NCBI GenBank assembly: GCA_025526935.1 | Contig: JAHLKD010000022.1 | Coordinates: 131,501 to 195,500 of the forward strand | Source: Cladochytrium replicatum | Lineage: Eukaryota; Chytridiomycota; Chytridiomycetes; Cladochytriales; Cladochytriaceae | Length of the DNA stretch: 64,000 nt | Reading direction: 5' to 3' | In this document: positions 56,844 through 64,000 of the stretch, piece after piece | Layout of the letters: the number at the start of each line of letters is the position of its first letter | Position numbering within the stretch: position 1 is the stretch's first letter | Translations under genes and position numbers: made by a program | Notes under the pieces: model-generated | The model's database searches: none | The model's input: only the letters and a program-made list of their open reading frames with translations | Told to the model about the DNA's origin: nothing

Positions 56844-57113
56844 TCAACCGATCAGCCCACACACCCGACTCACCAATCTGATTTTTCGGACTAACGAATT
56901 CATTGTCATTGTACTTTTTTGATACATGCCTACCTTCAAAAGAACCTTTGTGCCCGCCCATCGCCTGTGTCCCAGATACCTATAATCTCCGAATCGAATG
57001 TTGATCATTTTGATCCACAGTTCATCAGGTTGAGCATTTGAATTGACCATTTCCTTCTCCAGCAGTGTCACCGCTTTGCACATTCTCCTATGTGTATATC
57101 CAAAATACATCAT
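56844..57113 (-). CDS. Small hypothetical ORF
   Basis: ATGATG at 57113 opens 89 codons: MMYFGYTHRRMCKAVTLLEK, EMVNSNAQPDELWIKMINIR, FGDYRYLGHRRWAGTKVLLK. A GTAGG donor follows LLK, so the last third may be intron. The middle reads like a compact basic domain. I recognise no family, and it could be chance. Confidence 0.3.
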   Translation of the reverse strand: MMYFGYTHRRMCKAVTLLEKEMVNSNAQPDELWIKMINIRFGDYRYLGHRRWAGTKVLLKVGMYQKSTMTMNSLVRKIRLVSRVCGLIG

Positions 57114-57241
57114 TATTGTCTAGCGTACTAAAATACTACATAGCAGTTAATTCACATTCGAGAAAAACAAAATCACAAACTTGCAAAACTCGCCGGGGTC
57201 GATGTCTTTGAAGTAAGCCCATCTCTCGGTAACCAACTGCT

Positions 57242-60200
57242 TTAAACAACAACCCCCTCAGCTCCCGCCAACGCTGCCGCCGCCTCCTTCCTCTCCTGCT
57301 CCTCCACCAGCCCCACAAACACTTCCGCAAGGCTGCCCTCTCCGACCTCCGCATCGACAACACCGTCTGCATCAGCCGCCAGCGTCCCGAGCTTTCTGAA
57401 AATATCCTCATAGAACGCCGCGCTGCTCTCGTTGTCGTCGCCTTTGACCATTCGTGCCTTCACGACCGTTCCGAACACGTTGGTGACTTCGAGGGACGGG
57501 AGTGTTGTGCGGATGCGCGAGATGACATCTTGGGGATTGGAGGTAGGCGAAAGCTTGAGGGTGAGGGTATGCGTGCGGGCGTAGGTGTGTTTGAGGCGTT
57601 GTGGAGTTCCGAGGACACGGAGTCGCCCGCCAATGACGATGGAGATACGGTCAGACTGCAGATGAGAACCCGATCAGGTCACGGCTTCCAAAAAAAAGGC
57701 TTCATCAAAGATTCTCACCAGTGCGTCAGCTTCTTCAAGCGAGTGCGTCGTAAGCACAACAGACGACGTCGCCTTCAGAGCACGGATGGTCTCCCAGATC
57801 TCCTGTCGGATGGAAACATCCACACCCGTTGTCGGCTCGTCCAAGAACACGACAGCAGGGTTCCCGAGTATCGCAAGCGCAATCGCGACCTTCCTCTTAT
57901 TACCCCCGCTCAAACCCTTCACAACCTGGGTCCACATCTCCTCGCCCAACCCCACGCTTGTCAAAGTCCTCCTCGCCTCTTCCTCCACGTTCCACCAGTC
58001 CTTCCCACCGCCGTCGATCGCCGCCGTCCGTCTCAACCTCGCGAACACACGCGCGTGGTCCAGCGGCGACAATTTCGGGAACAGAGTCGAGAACTGCGGG
58101 CACAATCCGATCGATCGGCCTCGGATCTGTGGGTCGAACACCGGCGCGGCGACGTGCGAGTCCAAGTACGCCTTTCCGGACGTCACTTCCTGCAGGCCCG
58201 AGAGCATCGTGATGAGCGTAGACTTGCCGGCGCCGTTGGGACCGAGTAATCCGTGGATCTCGTTCTTGCGGACGGTAAGATACATCCCGTCCAGCGCGAC
58301 CTTGTCCTTCGGCGGTGCTTTCGGCTTCGAGAACAATGAGCGACGCCCCGCAGCAGTGGACTTGAACACCTTGCGGACGTTCGAGACCAGCACTGCAAAG
58401 TCGGAGGGGTTGTAGGTCCCGTTCACGATGTTGCGGGTTTCTTCTGCGACTTCGTCGTCTGGGATTGCATGTCCATCGGCGGTCTTACCGTTCAGGTGGG
58501 CGTCACTCTGGCCGAGTTCGGGGTCGGTGTCATCAGGGACCGTGCGGCGGTTTCGGAGTGCGGCGCCAAGGGACTGGTTGGTCGCATTGAGGTAGGCGGC
58601 CGAATAGAGTAGGATGGAGTAGAGGACGGTCGATCCGAGGAGCGCAAGGGTAAGTTGCGGGACGCTGCGGTTGACAAGGTCCAATGTGTCTGACAAGGTG
58701 TACGCCATGCCTTTCGTCCACGAAGATGCTGCATCCTTGTGTTTGGAAAGTTCATTTAAATTGGGCGATCGAGTACTTTCGAACAAAAAGGAAACGTACG
58801 TTGAAGGCTCGATAGATCCCGAATTGTGGGACGAAGATCGTGATCAGCACGGCGGCGATAACTGGCAAAGAGTCGTCAAAGACAAAGTAGACTATAAAGT
58901 ATGGAACAAACACCTAATACGTGACGGAAGTCAGTTACATAAGGCCAACACGTAATGGTCGGTCGTCCAACATACCACAACCGCGAGCAAAAGACCAGTG
59001 CGTGGCCCCACGGTTGCACCTTTCTTGAAAAAGAAGGATGCGTAATAACTCTGAGTGACGAGCGCCAGACCGAACGCCAATGCCGGGAACGCAAACGCTG
59101 CAAAGCTCGTCGTGATAAAGAACTTTAGGCTGAAGGCGTACAGTAGAATAAAGCAGACTCCGATGACGAAAATGTACATCAATAAATCAATGATGAGCGC
59201 GGAAACGTAGAAGGACGTTCGGCTCATCCCTGAAATGAAGAGAAGGTCAAAGAACCCTTCCTCCCGGAAAGTGACCATCCGCTCTGTAAATGTGGAGAGC
59301 AGAAACGTGGCCGCATTCGTCAAGAAAGGAGGTACGATCGACGATCCGACGTCGTTGCGAACATTCGTACTAAGAAAATGCAGATCAGCACAAATTTACG
59401 GAAGCAGATCTTCAAATTCACTCACGTGAAAAGGCCATAAGAGGGAAGGATGGGTGGCATTGATACGTTTTGGCCGGAAGCTCTGGTGTAGAGCATGTTG
59501 GAAGCGGCAGCTACGACCGACTCCATCGCAAGGAATGCTGTGCCTTGTAAGCTGGGGTCGATAGCAACAATATAGCCCAGCCCAGTATTAGAACTGTCCC
59601 GCAAAGTGGGGATCGTCGAGTCGTTGAACTTGTAACCCGCGCCGTAGAACGGTAGCGAGGTGCTGTTGGTCGCATTTACACGGTTGAGATTTGCACTTGA
59701 AATGGCGGCGAACGAATCAAAATGGGTGGTTGGGATGGCGGGACCGCCCAAGTACGAGGATTTCAGCAGCGTGGCGATGATAAAATCGAGAGCTTGAGAA
59801 GGTGTGGATGAGGATGCCACGCTGCCAACGGTAAATTGCTTCACTTTGTCAGCGTCAAGATTGAAGAATGCCGAAGTGTTGAAGGTGATTGGAACGCTAA
59901 AGTAGCAAGTATGTGAATCCAAGCAAGTTCGAAGCATGATACAAAGGAGACATACGCGGAAGGTAGGTCGGGGATACTACCGATTCCGGATTGGACACCT
60001 GTACTAATGCCAACAGAAGCACTGCAAGGTTGAGGCAAGGCAACATATGATCAGGGATGGCCAACAATGACGAGATGAGCACACATACCCAACAAAGATG
60101 ACAGACACGATGACACCTAGAGAAAGCGAAACAAACAAGATCAGCAAGAGGAGGGTTGGTATGTAATTGTGGCCATACCAAGCACCAGTGGGCCGTAGTC

Positions 60201-60293
60201 TTTGGATAGCATGGTGAATCTGAGAGCCAGCAAGACGTATAACTGGCTAACGAGGTTCGAGGACAGTGCAGAGTGCGTACGTGGATTAGGCAT
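57242..60293 (-). CDS. ABCA-type half transporter, copy 1
   Basis: An ATP-driven membrane transporter with one membrane domain and one nucleotide-binding domain. From the ATG at 60293 (MPNPRTHSALSSNLVSQLYV) the first helix is followed by a large lumenal loop with N-glycosylation sequons (NATNSTS). Then come MVTFREEGFFDLLFISGMSR, ALIIDLLMYIFVIGVCFILL and SLKFFITTSFAAFAFPALAF, an ABCA-like permease. The ATPase has Walker A GLLGPNGAGKSTLITMLSG, Q-loop CPQFSTLF, signature LSGGNKRKVAIALAIL, Walker B VVFLDEPTTGVD and switch TTHSLEEADAL. The C-terminal regulatory segment has SDRISIVIGGRLRVLGTPQ and ends at 57242. In Walker-to-tail order it is a complete half-size ABCA. It is divergent from a second copy, and the two could pair. 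Confidence 0.92.
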
Positions 60294-60503
60294 CGTTGTG
60301 GTTGTGGTTGTGGTTGGGTGGTGGTTGTGGGGTGGTTGTGCACTTTCTATACCGGCGGTACAGCCATTCCACACTTGTGGTAATTGGCCCGTGCCTCCCG
60401 TATATATACACACATATAAATACTACGGGTGGCACGGGCGATCCCCGCCATTTGGGTCTTAAATATCCGCGGTTCACCCCGACCTCGCATTGCCCGCTTC
60501 ACT
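60294..60503. promoter_or_regulatory. Bidirectional promoter of the ABCA pair, with GTTGTG repeats
   Basis: 210 bp between the divergent start codons. Next to copy 1 the plus strand repeats GTTGTG (60295-60345). In the middle, TATATATACACACATATAAA (about 60400-60419) offers TATA-like sites in both directions. Shared regulation of both genes is an inference. Confidence 0.6.
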
Positions 60504-63500
60504 ATGCCCACTGCTACCCGTTCGGACAAGTCGCACGTTCGAAGCTCGCGTTACAACATTGGCACCAAAGTCTCGTACGTTCGACAGGCTCGTCAGCTGC
60601 TATGGAAATCCTACTTGAACAAAGTACTTACCCAATCTCGTCCCTTATCTTACTCGCTGACCCCTCTCTTGTTCAGTTACGGAATCCGACAGAGCTATTC
60701 AACTCTGTCGTAATCGCAGGTGCCTGAATATCCTTTTCTGACCTGTACTTCGTATGCTCATTTCAAATCACCAGGATTCTATCTCTTCATTCTCATCATG
60801 CTCAACCTCAGCCTGTCTGCCGTTCCTCAGTTGGAGCCAACCGTTGTTCCCCTTCCGAAACTCTCTTCGCTATGCAACGCCTCCACCTTTCCGGACTGCG
60901 TCCACGTTGCCTACACAGCTCCAACCAGTGCGAAACCTGTCGTGGACGCGCTCCAATCGCTTATCAACGAAGCCGAAGGTCCCAATCAGATCGTTCTCAA
61001 ATCATTTGATACCCTTGACTCAATCAAGACGTACAAAAAACAATACCCTTCGAGGGTTGTTGTTGGAATCGACTTTTCAAACATTGCCCCGATCGTCGCA
61101 CTCAACAGTACAGTCATTCCCAACGCTTCCAATCTCCTTCGTTACGCGATCTATGTTAATGGTATGGCCGACGGGTTGCCAATGTTGAATGGGAGTTGAT
61201 CTGTTTTCAAAGATTCTACGCTTTTCCAGCAAAGCGATGGCGTTCTCGTGTCGGGATTGGCCACGGGTCAGGTTTACGTCGAGCGTGCCATCTTTAACGT
61301 ATTTCGCTCCGGCCTTTCGCCTCCACTCCCACCACTTCGCTCCCCCCTTAGCTATACTTCGGACAATGGTGTTTCTTACGCAAAGTTTGGTCAGAATGCT
61401 TTCGTCATTACGATCTACTTGATGCCGTGAGTAAAAGATATTGTTAATCATAATGACCGTTTAGATCTGACATCGCTGTTGCTGGTAGGTTCTACATGAT
61501 CTTGATGTTGCAGGCCCAAAATGCCATCTTTTTGTCCCACATTTCCGTGGAGAAAGAAAAGCTCACCAAAGCCGCTCTCATTCTCATGGGAATGAACCAG
61601 TCAATCTACCTGCTTATCACCGTTGTCGCCGAATTCATCGCTGCTATACCGTCTATGCTCATCATCCTCCTTCTCACTTACGTCGGCCGTCTGTTCACCA
61701 TGACCTCGCCTGGAATCTACTTCCTCATCCTCGTGCTCTTCTTCGCTTCCCACTTCATGTTCCTCTTCTGCATCAGCGTCTTGGTCGCCAAGCCTTCTGG
61801 ATCCGGCGGTTGGGGTGCTCTGGTCATGATCGGCGGCCTCGTGCTTCATGCTGTTGGCTTTGTATGGGCATACGTGTACACATGGGCTGAATGCATCATC
61901 ATGCTTCTCCCGTTAGCGGGCCTCGCTCGAGGCACCGACCTTATCCTCCGATCCGAGTTCTACGAACGGGTTCCGCTCACAATCACCAACCCGTCACTCC
62001 AGCGTGTTTTCATCATGCTCGTTGTCGACGTAGTGCTGTACTCCCTCCTTGCCATGTACCTGGACAGGTTGGCGCCAGGAGAGATGATCAAGAAGGAAAC
62101 TTCCCCATTATACTTCCTGAGTGGAAGTAAATCTAAAGAGAGGGCACCATCGAACGGCGCTGTCTCGCACTCGGATGATGAGACCGTGGTCGGAGCCGAC
62201 ATGGTCGAGAGAGTCGATCTCAACGGCATCGATCAGGCTTCGCGCAACGTCGTGGTTATCAGGAACGCCGTGAAGGAGTTTGAGGAGAAGGTTCCGAGAA
62301 AATCGTGGTGGAGCAGGGAATCCAACGAAGAAAAAGTTCTCATCAACGAGCCCGGGATCTACGAACGGAACGGGAAGCGTGTCAAGGTTGCTGTTGGCGG
62401 TGTGAGCATGGAGTTCCATTACGGCCAAGCCGTTGCACTTCTCGGCCACAACGGTATGCAGATGTGATCATCTGGCCAATCACTTTTTGCTCAATCATAT
62501 GTTCGATAGGTGCGGGAAAGACAACACTCATCAGCTCCATCGTGCAAGTTCTCCCGCTTACCTCAGGCAAGATCGAAACAAACCTTCCACTCAGTGCTTT
62601 CGGAATCTGCCCGCAACACGACATGCACTTCCCAAGTCTCACCCCGCGCGAACACATCCGGCTCGTTGCAGCGATGAAGGGCATCGAGATCGAAGACGGT
62701 GGATCACTCGACGACTACATCATGGATCTGCTCACCGATCTCGAACTGAAGGAGAAGGCTGATGAACGCTGTGAGTCGCTGTCTGGAGGGCAGAAGAGGA
62801 AAGTCTCGGTCGGGATGGCGATCTGCGGTGATCCGAAGATGATTCTTCTTGATGTAAGTTTCGTTTCTTCAAACTTTGGCGATGAGCGCTGAAGGGGTTT
62901 ATTGCAGGAACCAACGACCGGCATGGACGTCTCGGCGACTCTCAAGATCTGGGCCCTGTTCGACAGCCTCAAGGCTAACCGCGTCATCCTCCTCACAACG
63001 CACAGTGCGTCCAAAACTCCAGAACTTGCTAACTTACGACGCTAATCGTCTGCACTTTTAGACCTCGAGGAAGCCGAAAATGTGGGTGACCGCATCATCG
63101 TCATGTCCCACGGCCGCATCCAAGCTGGCGGAACACCTCTCTTCCTCAAGCGCCGCTTCGGCGTCGGCTACCTTCTACACGTCGAACGCACAACATCCTC
63201 CAACAGCAATGGCGGGTACACCACCTCTGCGTCATCCCACTCTGACAACGAGGACGGTGCAACCGCGTCGGCCCTGGACCAGAAAGTGCATGCCATTGTC
63301 TCCCAACATTTCCCTGGTAAGTCTAATCACCCAGATCACGCTGTTTCGAAAGCTGATGAAATCAATGGATATTAGACTCGAGGATCGAGAGCCACAATCG
63401 CAGGTCAACGACGTTTGTGTTGCCTACGGCTACGACGGAGGCTTACTCCCAGCTCGCAAATAAGCTCTCCGGCTTGTTTGAGGACCTGAAACCGTTCACG

Positions 63501-63617
63501 ACAGCCTCGTCACAGGGCACACCACAACTAACGGTCAGCGTATCGCAAACGACGCTTGAGCAGGTGTTCGTCAAGCTACGGGACGAACAGGATGAAGGTG
63601 GAAAGGCAACACCGTGA
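60504..63617 (+). CDS. ABCA-type half transporter, copy 2
   Basis: The ATG at 60504 gives MPTATRSDKSHVRSSRYN, then a first membrane segment (FYLFILIMLNLSLSAVP) and a long lumenal loop with CNASTFPDC. A permease follows, with ILMGMNQSIYLLITVVAEFI, SMLIILLLTYVGRLFTM, GIYFLILVLFFASHFMFLF and GLVLHAVGFVWAYVYTWA. In the ATPase, Walker A (LLGHN-GAGKTTLISSI) is split by an intron. The Q-loop is GICPQHDMHFPSL and the signature ESLSGGQKRKVSVGMAICG. Walker B (MILLD-EPTTGMD) is also split by an intron, and the switch is LLTTH. The tail RIIVMSHGRIQAGGTPLFLK ends at 63617. All ATPase motifs are intact. It is closest in layout to the divergent copy 1. Confidence 0.92.
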
Positions 63618-64000
63618 TGATTCAAATTTTTGGATAGTAATAATGTAAACCTTTTGTAACCCCATGTTATTGTTGTTCGTTTGAGCCGTCTTTAAGTAAA
63701 TTTTAATTGAATCAGCGCGGGTATCAGTGCTGGAGACTTCTTGTTGTTCGTTAGATTGTGACGCTGAAAGTTGGAGACTTGGATGGAACGGAAAGTCTTG
63801 GAAGTCTCGCAAAGTTTGCGAAATTAGTTTTGAATCCACCAAAGCAAGTCAGCACTTCGAATGAAAATTAGAATGAGCAAAGTGCGCTTACCAAGCACAA
63901 ATACACGGGATGACGGGAAGTCTTCAAGTCGATCTTGATTGGATCGGGTACGGGTGCCGTCGACCTTTTAACGATGAAAGAATCCTACTTTGCACCAACG
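63618..64000. other. Window end, no gene seen
   Basis: 383 bp downstream of the second transporter. A GGATCGGGTACGGGTGCC stretch near 63941 is faintly like the GGGTC repeats, but too short to assign. Confidence 0.4.

Noticed and set aside
63941-63951. Possible third copy of the GGGTC repeat in inverted orientation
   Set aside because: Only an 11-base exact match (GGATCGGGTAC) is shared, too short to claim.
1-64000. CRISPR arrays, prokaryotic operons or tRNA genes
   Set aside because: No regularly spaced repeats or cloverleaf with a GGTTCGA box were seen, and the intron-rich genes show that this is a eukaryotic genome.

Overview
The window looks like nuclear DNA of an early-diverging, zoosporic (chytrid-like) fungus. 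Genes are broken by many short GT...AG introns of roughly 50-100 nt. The core genes are fungal/eukaryotic: glutathione synthetase, COPI beta', VPS33, DDB1, Pob3 without an HMG box, and a GH72 glucanosyltransferase. ABCA-type half transporters and a DOMON-b561-b5-reductase fusion sit beside a chromodomain Ty3/gypsy element. The phylum is an inference from gene content and intron style; no species can be named.

Layout. 0.4-8.5 kb: glutathione synthetase (+), 2 kb with no recognisable gene, then COPI beta' (+). 8.5-20.7 kb: an accessory island holding a decayed coiled-coil-like ORF, an ectopic 3' fragment of 25S rRNA (-), and an apparently intact 8.2-kb chromovirus (-) with LTRs that look identical and a 5-bp target duplication. 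The island also has GGGTC-rich direct repeats and a frameshifted gene copy whose relative lies at 39 kb. 21.0-28.6 kb: VPS33 (+) and an intronless PX-PB1 protein (+). 29.3-37.7 kb: DDB1 (-) and a secreted/membrane redox fusion (-). 37.7-40.5 kb: poorly conserved, frameshifted ORFs. 40.5-44.6 kb: GH72 enzyme (-) divergent from Pob3 (+). 44.9-48.0 kb: a hybrid histidine kinase pseudogene with a micro-inversion inside its ATPase domain. 49.1-56.0 kb: a small bc1-assembly factor (-), a BAR/IMD-SH3 scaffold (-), a UPF0658 membrane protein (+) and a short-chain dehydrogenase (+). 57.2-63.6 kb: two divergent ABCA half transporters sharing a 210-bp promoter.

How the genes fit together. Several genes serve membrane traffic (COPI beta', VPS33, PX-PB1 and BAR-SH3 proteins, UPF0658) but they are not an operon. 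Four head-to-head pairs (37.7, 42.1, 52.6 and 60.4 kb) share short promoters. The most unusual items are the micro-inverted kinase pseudogene, the methyltransferase-like N-terminal domain of the retrotransposon Pol, the ectopic 25S fragment next to the insertion, and the five-module electron-transfer fusion.
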